Shown in pieces: positions 8,601 through 15,536 of a stretch of 26,207 nt of DNA. This DNA is from a virus, in IMG/VR virus record IMGVR_UViG_3300044630_001365, positions 1 to 26,207 of that record. One strand, written 5' to 3'. The position numbers and the translations under genes were made by a program. The notes below the pieces were generated by a model. That model saw only the letters and a program-made list of their open reading frames with translations, made no database searches and was not told the DNA's origin. Every line of letters starts with the position of its first letter. Position 1 is the stretch's first letter.

Positions 8601-10907
8601 GAAATGTTTGTTAACACGATGCGAGCCATGATTGAAGAAGGAACTGGTGGACGACCTTTGCTTCTTCCTTCACGCTTTATGGATGAAATGGACGAAGCAG
8701 CAGATGGTGCTTATAGTGTTTTGTTTCCTGATAACTTTAACTATGCTGAACGATTCGGTAAGAAAACCATTACGGATGATTTAATGACTGGTAATGGTGC
8801 CCCTGTTCAACAGACCAGTGGTAACTCTTTCTTGCGTGGCGTTGTTGACGGTGATTACCATACCGCTTCTCTTGAAGCGAACGAAATGTTGGATGCTATT
8901 GGAGAAACGGGTCAGCAACTCCAAAAAGAGTTGGCTGCCCGTGAATCTATCGCTAGTGATTTGCGTAGCACCGCTGGCAAGGTTGGTGGTGCCAAATCTG
9001 CTGGTTCACGCCGTGTTAAAGCGGCGGAAAAAGCATACGCCGATTATGCAGAATCAGGCATGGTTAATGTGTCTATTGGTGGTAAAAACATTCGTGTTAC
9101 CCGTGAAAAGGCTTTGGAAATTCTTGCTAAGCAGGAGTCTAAGTTGGCTCGTAAGGCTGAGTTGTTGGAATCCAAGATTGCAACGGAAACTGGTCGCCAA
9201 ACAGGTAGTGTTGCTCAACGCAAGGCTAAGATGGAAGAGCGTTTGGTGTCCTTGTTTGAACAGCGTAAAGTTATTGAACGCTGGAACGCAAAGACGGGTG
9301 ACGCTTTGCGTGAAGATATTGACCTATTGAAGACCGCTATTTACACTGACCCACCAACTGGTTTTGCAGGGACAATGTCAAGGGAATGGTCCGAGCGTGT
9401 CACTGCCCGTATGAACGCTATTAGTCGTCTTGATGGCACTGGTGCTAAGGATGCGTGGGAGCGTGTAGTTACACAGTTGCATGCTGATGAAACACAATTA
9501 GCGTTGTTGGAGTTTGATGCTATTCCACGGGCTGCTCGTGAGTTAACAGATGCTGAACTGGGTATTGTTGGTGGTTCTATGCGTGACGACATCCTTGATG
9601 GATGGAAGGCGTTGGAATCCACTGGTGTTATGATTCCCGACGAGTTCTATAAGGTTATCCGACCTAATGTTGATAAGTTGGTTAAAAAGGCGGAGCAGGC
9701 TGTGTGGCTGCGGGCGATTAAGCGTTATAACCAAATCTTTAAGATTTACGCTACGATGACCCCTGGATTTGTTGTTCGTAATGCCATGTCCGCAACCTTT
9801 ATGAATAAAGTTGCGGGTGTAGATAACAAGAACATCATGGACGGAATTAAGGCTGCTGTTGCTTATAAGCAGCATGGTCCTGTTAAGTGGCTGGATGAGA
9901 TGGGCATTACTGATTTGGCTGAGCGTGAGATGTACGAGTCTGCTATGCGTTCTGTTCAGGCTACGGGTCGTGGTATTCAGTCCGACTTTGTGAACCCTAC
10001 TTTGCGTGGTGGTTTTGCCGAGAAGATTGCTAATAACAAGGCTACTCGTTTCTTGGGTGATGCTAACGAGTTCACGGAAAACGCTGTGCGTCTTCCTATG
10101 GCTATTGACACTCTTCGTAAGGGCAACTCTTATGATGAAGCGGTTATGCGTATTTCACGATTCCATTTTGACTATACGGACCTTAGTGGTTTTGATGAAG
10201 CGATGAAGAACTTCATTCCGTTTTGGGTGTGGACTAGCCGTAACCTTCCGTTGCAGATGACGGAGATGGTGTTGCGTCCTAGTTACTATAATGCTTATTT
10301 CCAGTTGCGTGAGCGTAACCCTGCCGCTGGTGACATTTTGATGCCACGCTGGATTAATGATGCTGGTCCGTTTAGTTTGGGTGGCACTAAAGTGTTGACA
10401 CCTGATATGCCGATGACTCGTTTGGAGCAAACTGTTGGTCAGTTTGTTTCGCCTAGTAAGTTGGTTGGTCAGTTTACACCTATTGCTAAGTTGCCTATTG
10501 AAATGCTTGCTGATAAACAGTTGGCTATGGACATTCCTTTCACCGATAAATACGAAGAAGCAAAAGGTGTTGACAAAATTATTGCTGGTTTAGGAAGTTT
10601 GGCGGATATTGAAGGTTTAGGTCGCAGAAACGCTGAAGGCAAACTAGAAATTAACCCCAAGATTAACTATGCTATTGGTAACGCTTTACCGACTATCGCC
10701 ACTTTACAGCGTTTGGCTGGTGGAGAACTGGGTGGTAAGTCAACTTATCAGGAGCGTCAGGCTTCCAATGTGGCTAACTTCTTTGGTGTTCCTTACCGTG
10801 ATATTGGTCCACGCCAACAGCGTGGAGAAGCAATTAACCGTCAGTTCAAGATTCGTGAAATGCTTCAGGAACTTGCCCGTAAAGGAAAGATAGAAACTAA
10901 TGATTAA
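5631..10907 (+). CDS. giant internal virion / DNA-ejection protein (1758 aa)
   Basis: The largest gene in the window. The N-terminus is disordered and Thr/Pro/Gly-rich (about residues 1-60). The bulk is long helical segments, several likely coiled coils (around 640-700 and 1130-1210). Near the C-terminus there are two segments common in huge phage virion proteins: TPGFVVRNAMSATF at about 1377-1390 and FIPFWVWTSRNLPLQM from 1528, the latter following FHFDYTDLSGF. I see no clear lytic transglycosylase or peptidase motif, unlike T7 gp16. Length, position after smaller helical proteins and coupling to the lysin gene fit a core protein ejected into the cell at infection. A tail-associated role is the alternative. 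Confidence 0.65.
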   Translation: MAVSKSPFSRNPKGSDTTTTTPPNRFKPKLDTGIFEDIRKMQAASAGSGSGSQDYVDIGTKTTLGEEKQKLDSAYNTALARIATSPMGEKQKAKARKQFEELYKTGKVETDDDFNPLNPFDQLRGNLNRTKAVGKFVLDGLETVSRVAQVAYSRSLTNPIGAYNAATGKISFDSPKQVLGEIKRDITNKDFRLLPQTGIKAVDAVVDFGADVAFDPTTYTGVGAVKYIGLAGRTELAIKLGTTEMLAKHPQLIGKLDDIMRYGVGAVPKEVRAAEGIEFGIRFGGSIIPKTDAIANVISGRNGITTVLRTRTGDTLAKAGRLAEKSGKYTRGSITPSSRVGIVTANIGRDMGVSDNTVLQQIADYTSAKYAKGYKATTYNRNLNGVRDLLKEIKANGGEIRVAQLADDAEALLREPDPVLRDLATRYKAWQDTLLQEVNAVRTKFNADFGADMKLINQLDDYGIHHKLTDKAFRYAYGSKGKATGWFRDADLTPLELGTNTGAAMHRRYTAGEKFMDETLQKGTIAEVNEIFRRKTGQDIDFFETDIFAIADSYAYSMATARSREAYVRRLLDFGPDVAKVINKKLVPDDELVKLLRGAHAGLVSVRNEVKRKVNTGRVRARDTAKDVVNFAKTVIDEKDADLAVINKDIGGVINSLYKIETTLGEAFAKAAAKSADARGAFLNIHGALMEDVRVLRTAIEAGRINEVAAYESLRDIYIKMVPDAKRIPKSASVLLDKVTRQMGIKDPTEVRVLERQLKALQKQLSETDKVDPQALNDLLDLERNLIEQIDGYSRLADVKLEADYAEDGFLYGTFDSIVPKPFDPNAEPMFRSMETRPTGGSTTGMSSDELAAARQAWLEDPNSIAVHALRPDEVMDMRTPEAFYDFWDPDNGIGEAVGYALRQSGADPEDVFMSVWNDAMEGLPVDPMFEQVYPEMANLMTVIGSVHNNVFDLGVVPDDFNVQVFSTVKEMFQAQAASLGLENSDQVANEMFVNTMRAMIEEGTGGRPLLLPSRFMDEMDEAADGAYSVLFPDNFNYAERFGKKTITDDLMTGNGAPVQQTSGNSFLRGVVDGDYHTASLEANEMLDAIGETGQQLQKELAARESIASDLRSTAGKVGGAKSAGSRRVKAAEKAYADYAESGMVNVSIGGKNIRVTREKALEILAKQESKLARKAELLESKIATETGRQTGSVAQRKAKMEERLVSLFEQRKVIERWNAKTGDALREDIDLLKTAIYTDPPTGFAGTMSREWSERVTARMNAISRLDGTGAKDAWERVVTQLHADETQLALLEFDAIPRAARELTDAELGIVGGSMRDDILDGWKALESTGVMIPDEFYKVIRPNVDKLVKKAEQAVWLRAIKRYNQIFKIYATMTPGFVVRNAMSATFMNKVAGVDNKNIMDGIKAAVAYKQHGPVKWLDEMGITDLAEREMYESAMRSVQATGRGIQSDFVNPTLRGGFAEKIANNKATRFLGDANEFTENAVRLPMAIDTLRKGNSYDEAVMRISRFHFDYTDLSGFDEAMKNFIPFWVWTSRNLPLQMTEMVLRPSYYNAYFQLRERNPAAGDILMPRWINDAGPFSLGGTKVLTPDMPMTRLEQTVGQFVSPSKLVGQFTPIAKLPIEMLADKQLAMDIPFTDKYEEAKGVDKIIAGLGSLADIEGLGRRNAEGKLEINPKINYAIGNALPTIATLQRLAGGELGGKSTYQERQASNVANFFGVPYRDIGPRQQRGEAINRQFKIREMLQELARKGKIETND

Positions 10908-11349
10908 CAAGACTGAACAGTATAACTGGCAGAAAGCAACCGCAGTTGATAAAGTGCGGTTCGGTGGCAAGGCTAGTCCAAACATTTTGGCTATTAAAGA
11001 CCATCTTATTAAACGCTATGGCGGGTCTAATGTTGGTATTGTTTCTAAGCGTGAAGTTCGTGGTGGCGGTTCGTTGTCCACACATTACTTTGGTGCTGCG
11101 TTAGATTGGCGTTATGGTACACGGGCTAGTGCTATGAACGCTATGAAAGAGATGATTGCCCACTCTCAGGAGTGGGGCATCCAAATGATTGTTGATTATG
11201 TGGCAGGGACAGTGTGGACCCCTAAGAAGGGTTGGCGTAAGCAGGAACCTAATAAGCATGGCATGGGTCAGGCGTGGGCGAAGTGGTTGCACATTGAAAC
11301 AACGAAGTCTTCGTGGGGTGTTAAAACACCGTTGGTTAATCGCCTTTAA
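10900..11349 (+). CDS. endolysin, M15/LAS-type zinc peptidase
   Basis: 149 aa, beginning inside the end of the giant gene (8-base overlap) with AAAGGAAAG upstream. The LAS metallopeptidase signature is visible. After R51 there is SLSTHYFGAALDWR, giving H62 and D69 (S-x-H-x6-D pattern), and WLHIET near the end gives H131. H62, D69 and H131 are the expected zinc ligands, and E133 follows the last one. Such enzymes cut peptide cross-links of peptidoglycan (D-Ala-D-Ala or L-Ala-D-Glu type). There is no signal peptide or separate cell-wall-binding domain, so release would need a holin. As the last late gene it fits the lysis step; a virion-associated role is less likely. Confidence 0.8.
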   Translation: MINKTEQYNWQKATAVDKVRFGGKASPNILAIKDHLIKRYGGSNVGIVSKREVRGGGSLSTHYFGAALDWRYGTRASAMNAMKEMIAHSQEWGIQMIVDYVAGTVWTPKKGWRKQEPNKHGMGQAWAKWLHIETTKSSWGVKTPLVNRL

Positions 11350-11563
11350 GTTTACGCCATACGGCTGGTAGGCTGTGTGTTTCTACAGCCATCTTGGTGT
11401 CCCTGTCTTCATAGAGTCGGATTATGGGGATACATATATCTCCTGAGTCCCACATTAATTCGTCTTCTATTTTTGATAGCGGTAATCCATCGTGTGTGTA
11501 GCACACGAGTGGACTGCAGTATCCTAGTTTAATGCCTTCGTTAATCCATTCTTCAAATGTCAT
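11336..11563 (-). CDS. small conserved actinophage-type protein (MTFEEWI family), unknown
   Basis: 75 aa, MTFEEWINEGIKLGYCSPLV at the start followed by CYTHDGLPLSKIEDE. Proteins with this 'EEW-x-x-G-x-x-x-G-(W/Y)-C-x-x-x-x-C-x-x-HDG' opening recur in phages of Actinobacteria, and their function is not known to me. Cys16 and Cys21 with His24 might bind metal. It is the last gene of the leftward operon and overlaps the previous gene by ATGA, with AAAAGGA upstream. Its 3' end overlaps the 3' end of the lysin gene by 14 bases on the opposite strand. Confidence 0.75.
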   Translation of the reverse strand: MTFEEWINEGIKLGYCSPLVCYTHDGLPLSKIEDELMWDSGDICIPIIRLYEDRDTKMAVETHSLPAVWRKLKGD

Positions 11564-11805
11564 TCTGTGTCCTTTTGAAGTTCTTCCATAATGCAGGACG
11601 CTATGTAACTGTAGGTTTGCATGCAGCCTTTGGCTGCTTCTTGGTCACCTAGTAGGGCTTGCATCCATTCTTTAACCATGTCACGGGCTGCCAGTCTTGT
11701 TAAATGAAACTCTACGCAGTATCCGTTTTCTGTGTCACGAATAATTTGGTCAAACTTTTTGTTTAGTTCGTCCATGTCGGAAGGGTTAAAGTTTTCGTCG
11801 CTCAT
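11560..11805 (-). CDS. 81-aa protein, unknown
   Basis: A small acidic helical protein (MSDENFNPSDMDELNKKFDQ...). It shows no motif I recognise. Its start codon overlaps the stop of the upstream gene (TAATG) and its stop overlaps the next start (ATGA), so it is clearly part of the leftward operon. Central residues (CVEFHLTRLAARDMVKEWM) predict a mixed helix. Function cannot be assigned. Confidence 0.65.
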   Translation of the reverse strand: MSDENFNPSDMDELNKKFDQIIRDTENGYCVEFHLTRLAARDMVKEWMQALLGDQEAAKGCMQTYSYIASCIMEELQKDTE

Positions 11806-12092
11806 TATGCGCCGCCAGTTCGTACTGCGTTCTCATAGGCTTTTAGCACATTAAAGACTTTCCGCCAAGCCTTTGGGCTTGTCGGTTCTTGCTCCAGTAA
11901 TCCCAGTCCCCATACTAGTTCGTGGCAGATTTGTTCCCACACGGGTTGACCCCATTTTGTTTGGTTGTTAGAGTTTTTTAGCCGTGAGATTTCTTGGTTT
12001 AATTTGGAGATTTCTGCTTCGTATTCTTGTGTTGATTTTCTTTTAAGCCATGTGTCGTATTGCTTGTATTTTTTTGAGTTATCGTAGTCCAC
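11805..12092 (-). CDS. 95-aa coiled-coil protein, unknown
   Basis: The start is a GTG (MDYDNSKKYKQYDTWLK). Residues about 18-42 form a heptad-like segment (YEAEISKLNQEISRLKNSNN). The C-terminal half (KWGQPVWEQICHELVWGLGL) is Trp-rich. Its first 14 bases overlap the end of a small upstream gene. The coiled coil suggests oligomerisation. No family is recognised. Confidence 0.65.
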   Translation of the reverse strand: MDYDNSKKYKQYDTWLKRKSTQEYEAEISKLNQEISRLKNSNNQTKWGQPVWEQICHELVWGLGLLEQEPTSPKAWRKVFNVLKAYENAVRTGGA

Positions 12093-12234
12093 GGTTTTTC
12101 TCCACTAGGTTGATTGTTTTTTCTAGGTCTTCTATGTCTCGGATTCTAGCCAGCGGTAGTCCCATTTTTGTCGCTTCTTTTTTCAGAGCCACTAGAAGTG
12201 TTCTTAGTTGTTCTAGGTCGGTTTGTTTTGCCAT
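12079..12234 (-). CDS. 51-aa helical protein overlapping the sigma-like gene
   Basis: An ATG at 12234 opens a 51-codon frame ending with TAA at 12079. The product starts MAKQTDLEQLRTLLVALKKE and continues through GLPLARIRDIEDLEKTINLV, all well-formed amphipathic helix with normal codon use. Its first 89 bases overlap the C-terminal tail of the sigma-like gene in another frame, and its end overlaps the next gene by 14 bases. The tail of the sigma-like frame in the overlap is low-complexity, so this small frame is probably the constrained one. It may be a separate protein or a frameshift extension of the upstream one. Confidence 0.6.
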   Translation of the reverse strand: MAKQTDLEQLRTLLVALKKEATKMGLPLARIRDIEDLEKTINLVEKNRGLR

Positions 12235-12553
12235 TGTTGTCTTTCATTTTTTCAAATAAGGGATTTTTGAGTAGTTCTGTTTTTAGGCTTTCTAATGCAA
12301 GGCGAGTCTTACGCCATGCGTGCGACTTCGCTTTTATACCTAGGTTATTTTTTAGTTCTTCGTATGTTACCCTATCGTAGAACATTCTGTATAGCACCCA
12401 TTGTTCTTCTTCTGTCAGCATGGACATCGCTTGTGTGACTGCATCTACGAGTTCCCAGTTGGGTTCTAGGTCTGTGATGTCCGTGTCTGTGTACGGCATC
12501 ATTAACAGTTCTATTTCGGAGATACCTAGTTTATTTGTCGGGTCGTACTTCAT
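12146..12553 (-). CDS. sigma-70 region 4-like HTH protein
   Basis: 135 aa. Residues about 46-95 (LTEEEQWVLYRMFYDRVTYE, then ELKNNLGI and RKTRLALESLKTEL) follow the pattern of sigma factor region 4: an 'L-x-x-x-E-x-x-V-L' helix, a T/S-Y-E-E-(L/I) turn and a basic recognition helix. It lacks region 2, so it is a region 4-like DNA-binding protein and not a full sigma factor. It could redirect host RNA polymerase or act as a small regulator. The last 30 residues (from about 105, NNGKTNRPRTTKN...) are low-complexity and overlap a separate helical reading frame. Start ATG lies inside the end of the nuclease-like gene. Confidence 0.6.
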   Translation of the reverse strand: MKYDPTNKLGISEIELLMMPYTDTDITDLEPNWELVDAVTQAMSMLTEEEQWVLYRMFYDRVTYEELKNNLGIKAKSHAWRKTRLALESLKTELLKNPLFEKMKDNNGKTNRPRTTKNTSSGSEKRSDKNGTTAG

Positions 12554-13016
12554 CGTATGCGGGGTTGGTCATAAGGTCGTTTACATGTTCGGGTAAAAGC
12601 AAGTATCCTTTGGATGGGTTGGATGAGTTCCAAGCAAAGTTAGACATTGTTTTACGGTTAAAAGTTTCTTTGTTTATTTTCAGATAGCGTTTAATGCGGG
12701 GTACGGACACGATGACGAACGCTCCTTGCGTTCCGTCTAGCGTGTATACATACACCCACCACGCTGCTTTAGTGACGCTTAATCCTGACGGTTCCCATAC
12801 GGGTTTGTCGTTTTCATCTCGTCTTTTGCGTGGGTTGTGTTCAATTTCAAGCACCATTTTACCGTTACGGTAGCGGTCTGTTTTAACTTCAAAGGAACCT
12901 GCTTCCATGGCGGTAAGGAAGTCGGCAACAAGTTGCTCGCCTTTCTGACCAAACTTAAGGTCTTCATGGAAGTTAAACTTCTTTGCAGGTAAATCATAAT
13001 CGGAGAACTTGCCCAT
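12531..13016 (-). CDS. PD-(D/E)XK nuclease-like protein
   Basis: 161 aa with a strong ribosome binding site (AAGGAG, 7 bases before ATG). The layout fits a small restriction-endonuclease-fold protein: helix with G26-E27 (FGQKGEQLVADFL), then FEVKTDRYRNGKMVLEIEH with E43-V44-K45, D47 and E57/E59. It is followed by SGLSVTKAAWWVYVYTLDG, a strand-helix-strand of the kind seen in phage nucleases that resemble Holliday-junction or mismatch nucleases. Located right after the RusA-type gene, it likely acts in DNA recombination, repair or processing. The exact catalytic set is uncertain and the substrate unknown. Confidence 0.6.
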   Translation of the reverse strand: MGKFSDYDLPAKKFNFHEDLKFGQKGEQLVADFLTAMEAGSFEVKTDRYRNGKMVLEIEHNPRKRRDENDKPVWEPSGLSVTKAAWWVYVYTLDGTQGAFVIVSVPRIKRYLKINKETFNRKTMSNFAWNSSNPSKGYLLLPEHVNDLMTNPAYDEVRPDK

Positions 13017-13019
13017 TGG

Positions 13020-13376
13020 TTACTCCTTCGTTGCTTCAACATAATGCACCTGCTTGTCATCTGTCCATGCCACACCGTTTAAACCGTCCATCAGGGTTTT
13101 AACATAGTTATCTAGGTCACCACGCAACTTAGACTTTGTGCCGTCATATTCTATGACGGTCACTTCTGTGGTGGTGTCGTTAAACAATACACGAATAGCG
13201 ACAGACCCTTCAAATAAGGGTCCGTCCCATGCTTCACGAATGGCGGCTTCAGCGATTAAAGTTTTCTCAGGTGTGAATACACGACCACGCCTACCGAGTC
13301 GTGGTCGTCCCTTGGGTACGGGTCTGCCTTGGATAACAACGGTGTGTTGTGCTGGTTTCTTTTTGCGTGTAGCCAT
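13020..13376 (-). CDS. rusA: RusA-type Holliday junction resolvase
   Basis: 118 aa. The N-terminal GRPVPKGRPRLGRRGRVFTP is the classic RusA opening (basic, P-x-P-K-x-R-P-R). The C-terminal part holds RGDLDNYVKTLMDGLNG followed by VAWTDDKQV, with acidic residues D87, D89 and D106/D107 at the positions of the RusA catalytic aspartates. RusA dimers bind four-way junctions and nick them symmetrically; in phages they resolve recombination or replication intermediates before packaging. Length is normal for the family. Its start overlaps the stop of a 51-aa gene (TAATG). This is one of the safest calls in the window. Confidence 0.85.
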   Translation of the reverse strand: MATRKKKPAQHTVVIQGRPVPKGRPRLGRRGRVFTPEKTLIAEAAIREAWDGPLFEGSVAIRVLFNDTTTEVTVIEYDGTKSKLRGDLDNYVKTLMDGLNGVAWTDDKQVHYVEATKE

Positions 13377-13531
13377 TAGAACGGCTCTTCCGCATCAGGG
13401 TGTGGGTATGTGGGGTCGTCTTTAAGTCGCCACATAAGCAGTTCTTTTGTTAGTTCAGAAACTTCTTGCTCTAGTTTATAAACATAATCTTCCAGAATAC
13501 GCAAACGGTTTTGCATTTCTTCGTTATCCAT
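13376..13531 (-). CDS. 51-aa coiled-coil protein, unknown
   Basis: Starts at ATG 13531 and ends at TAA overlapping the RusA start. The product opens MDNEEMQNRLRILEDYVYKL and continues EQEVSELTKELLMW, then an acidic Pro-rich tail (DDPTYPHPDAEEPF). The first two thirds form a heptad coiled coil. AAGGAGTGTT lies upstream as ribosome binding site. It is fully embedded in the operon between primase and resolvase. Function unknown; a small adaptor or scaffold is possible. Confidence 0.75.
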   Translation of the reverse strand: MDNEEMQNRLRILEDYVYKLEQEVSELTKELLMWRLKDDPTYPHPDAEEPF

Positions 13532-13539
13532 AACACTCC

Positions 13540-14433
13540 TTATGTGTATACTCGTGCCACTAGTTTATCAATTTCTAGTTCGCCGTTAGTCCTGCTGTGG
13601 TATTTACCCCACCGTAAATCAGCGTCTACTAGCACGACTTTGGTTTCTGATGGGTTTAATCCTGCTCGTACACATTCGTGTGCCAACTTGGCTAGGGCAC
13701 GGCTACGGTCACCACCTTCTAATGGTCCGTCACGCCATATAACCTTACCGAGTGGGCTGAGTTTACGCATAGCGTCAGGTAAGGATTCACATTGGGTGTG
13801 GTCGGTGTTAATCATTGTCGGTTTGGGTGGTTCTTTATAAAAGCCAGCGAGTCGTGTAATTGTGTCTGGTGAAACCAGGCTTGCTTCTGCCATGTTAAGA
13901 AACTCGTCAAATGAATACGGTTCTTCCGTGTCTGTGATGACACGCCTGTTGGGGATAGATAAATCCGAACAGTTGGGGTACGGTAGCCGTACATAGTTGC
14001 CGTATTGTTTTGTGCTTGCGAGTGTTTCTTGTTTTGGGTTTACTTCACGGGCAGGGTAGTCAACGACTTGGTGACACGCTAGGAACATTCGCCGCATATC
14101 CCGTGCAAGCACTGGCTCTGTGGCGAACACCCACACATGATAACCTTTAGACCTTGACTTTTCTATAAAGGCATGGACACCAGCAACGGCAAATGCATCT
14201 CGTAAATCTTTCGCTGCTTGCAGGTCACCTGTGTCAATGTCCGTGCATCCCCATACTGTGTACCAGTCACCTTTTATGGGCACCATAGGGTAAACACCGA
14301 TAGGTGTTGTCCCGTCTAGGTGGGATGTGAACACATCCGTGGTTAATGGTTCTTTGACGCACGACCCTTCTTCGGAGCCGTACACATCTCCACGACCACG
14401 GAACAGTTTAATGAACCGTGTTGTATTTTCCAT
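13540..14433 (-). CDS. archaeo-eukaryotic type primase (AEP, TOTE-like)
   Basis: 297 aa from the ATG at 14433; the frame can be opened 12 bases earlier with a TTG, but the ATG lies 2 bases after the helicase stop and is preferred. Motifs of the AEP fold are visible: DID at 65-67 (first metal-binding pair), EKSRSKGYHVWVF at 91-103 (S/R-S-K-G-x-H motif), then NPKQE at 132-136, GNYVRLPYP at 145-153 and a later Asp near 168 (VITDTEE). This combination is typical of the AEP-TOTE branch. The C-terminal part (about 225-297) is helical. It would make primers for phage replication together with the adjacent helicase. It has no helicase domain of its own. Confidence 0.75.
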   Translation of the reverse strand: MENTTRFIKLFRGRGDVYGSEEGSCVKEPLTTDVFTSHLDGTTPIGVYPMVPIKGDWYTVWGCTDIDTGDLQAAKDLRDAFAVAGVHAFIEKSRSKGYHVWVFATEPVLARDMRRMFLACHQVVDYPAREVNPKQETLASTKQYGNYVRLPYPNCSDLSIPNRRVITDTEEPYSFDEFLNMAEASLVSPDTITRLAGFYKEPPKPTMINTDHTQCESLPDAMRKLSPLGKVIWRDGPLEGGDRSRALAKLAHECVRAGLNPSETKVVLVDADLRWGKYHSRTNGELEIDKLVARVYT

Positions 14434-14435
14434 TT

Positions 14436-15509
14436 TTAAATCCAATCATCATCTAGGATACTTAGTTGTTCACCAATTTCATTGGCTACGGTTGGGAACT
14501 CGGACGGGAACTCGCCGTTCTTTAAGCGTGTTAAACGCCCTGTGCCTTGTTCAATTTCAAAGTCAATGTCGTCCAGTAGTTTGGACGCAGGACGCTTACA
14601 TTTTACAAGGTTAACGGTTACTGTGTTTTGGTGGATACGAAGTTCGTACCGTAACGCATCTAATCTCTCTAAAAGTCGCTCGGTGTTTTTAGATGTATCT
14701 AAGCGTTCTTCTATTTCACGAATCTGCGCTTCTATCTCAAACTTCTTTCGGCGTACACCTATAATGTGTGTTGCTTGTTGCTCACCACCATACGCACCTG
14801 ATGAGATAGTCATCTTCTTGCCGTCTGCACCTGCGGTGCGTGACGACTGATGCAGAACTAACAACGGGATGTTATGTCGTTTACCAAACGCTTTAAGAGT
14901 ATTAGCCTTGGACGGTACATCTTCTCCGCCACCATTTAACAATTCCAAATAGTCAAACACTAGCAACGCTGGTTTGCCCCACATGTCACGAATCTCTCCG
15001 AGTGCGTTTTCCATTTCGTTTAATGTCATCATTTGGTCAAAGACAGCAAGGTTCGGGAACGACTGGTTGGCTGTTTCTTTCAACAGTTCAATTGCTTTAT
15101 AGTCGTTGTTCGCAACTTGGTCTTCAAGCATGTCTGCAGGGATACCGTGCATTAAGCAAGTCAACTTGATTAATGTTAATGTGCGTGGTTCGTCTGGGCA
15201 GAAATACACAACAGGTTTATCTGCGTTCGCTACAAGTATTTGTAGTAGGAACATTGTTTTACCTGAGTGCGAGTAGCCGTTAATAAGGCACATCTCTGAT
15301 GGTGCGATGCCACGCATCTCTTCGTCTAGGTCATTAAAGCCTAGGTAGATACGCTCGTTTGGGTGTTGTGCCCAGTGGATAAAGTCATCCGCTGCGTGTG
15401 CGAGTGGATTATAATACTGTCTTGTTTTTATGGCGTTAGACACATCAGGCGTGGGGATTAGTTCCCCACGCCCTAGTGCGTCCCAACGCTCCGCATAATT
15501 CGGAGTCAT
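14436..15509 (-). CDS. DnaB-like replicative helicase, RecA fold
   Basis: 357 aa; AGGGAT lies upstream of the ATG. Walker A is GYSHSGKT at 78-85, a strand-loop (VVYFCPDEP) follows at 100-108, Walker B is LLVFDYLEL at 182-190 (D186), and LLVLHQSSR at 216-224 matches the H3-type 'hQ' motif of DnaB/RecA helicases. The N-terminal primase-binding domain of DnaB is missing; instead there is a short 60-residue lead. The C-terminal 100 residues hold a coiled coil (about 255-290) and an acidic tail (SILDDDWI) that could bind partners. It is transcribed just before the AEP primase, so the two likely form the primosome. KaiC/RadA-type ATPase is the alternative family. Confidence 0.75.
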   Translation of the reverse strand: MTPNYAERWDALGRGELIPTPDVSNAIKTRQYYNPLAHAADDFIHWAQHPNERIYLGFNDLDEEMRGIAPSEMCLINGYSHSGKTMFLLQILVANADKPVVYFCPDEPRTLTLIKLTCLMHGIPADMLEDQVANNDYKAIELLKETANQSFPNLAVFDQMMTLNEMENALGEIRDMWGKPALLVFDYLELLNGGGEDVPSKANTLKAFGKRHNIPLLVLHQSSRTAGADGKKMTISSGAYGGEQQATHIIGVRRKKFEIEAQIREIEERLDTSKNTERLLERLDALRYELRIHQNTVTVNLVKCKRPASKLLDDIDFEIEQGTGRLTRLKNGEFPSEFPTVANEIGEQLSILDDDWI

Positions 15510-15536
15510 TTGTATCCCTACTTGTTGTGACTAGAT

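Noticed and set aside
8794-9330. 178-aa frame on the + strand
   Set aside because: Out-of-frame reading inside the giant virion protein; Leu/Val-rich shadow of Ala/Glu/Lys codons.
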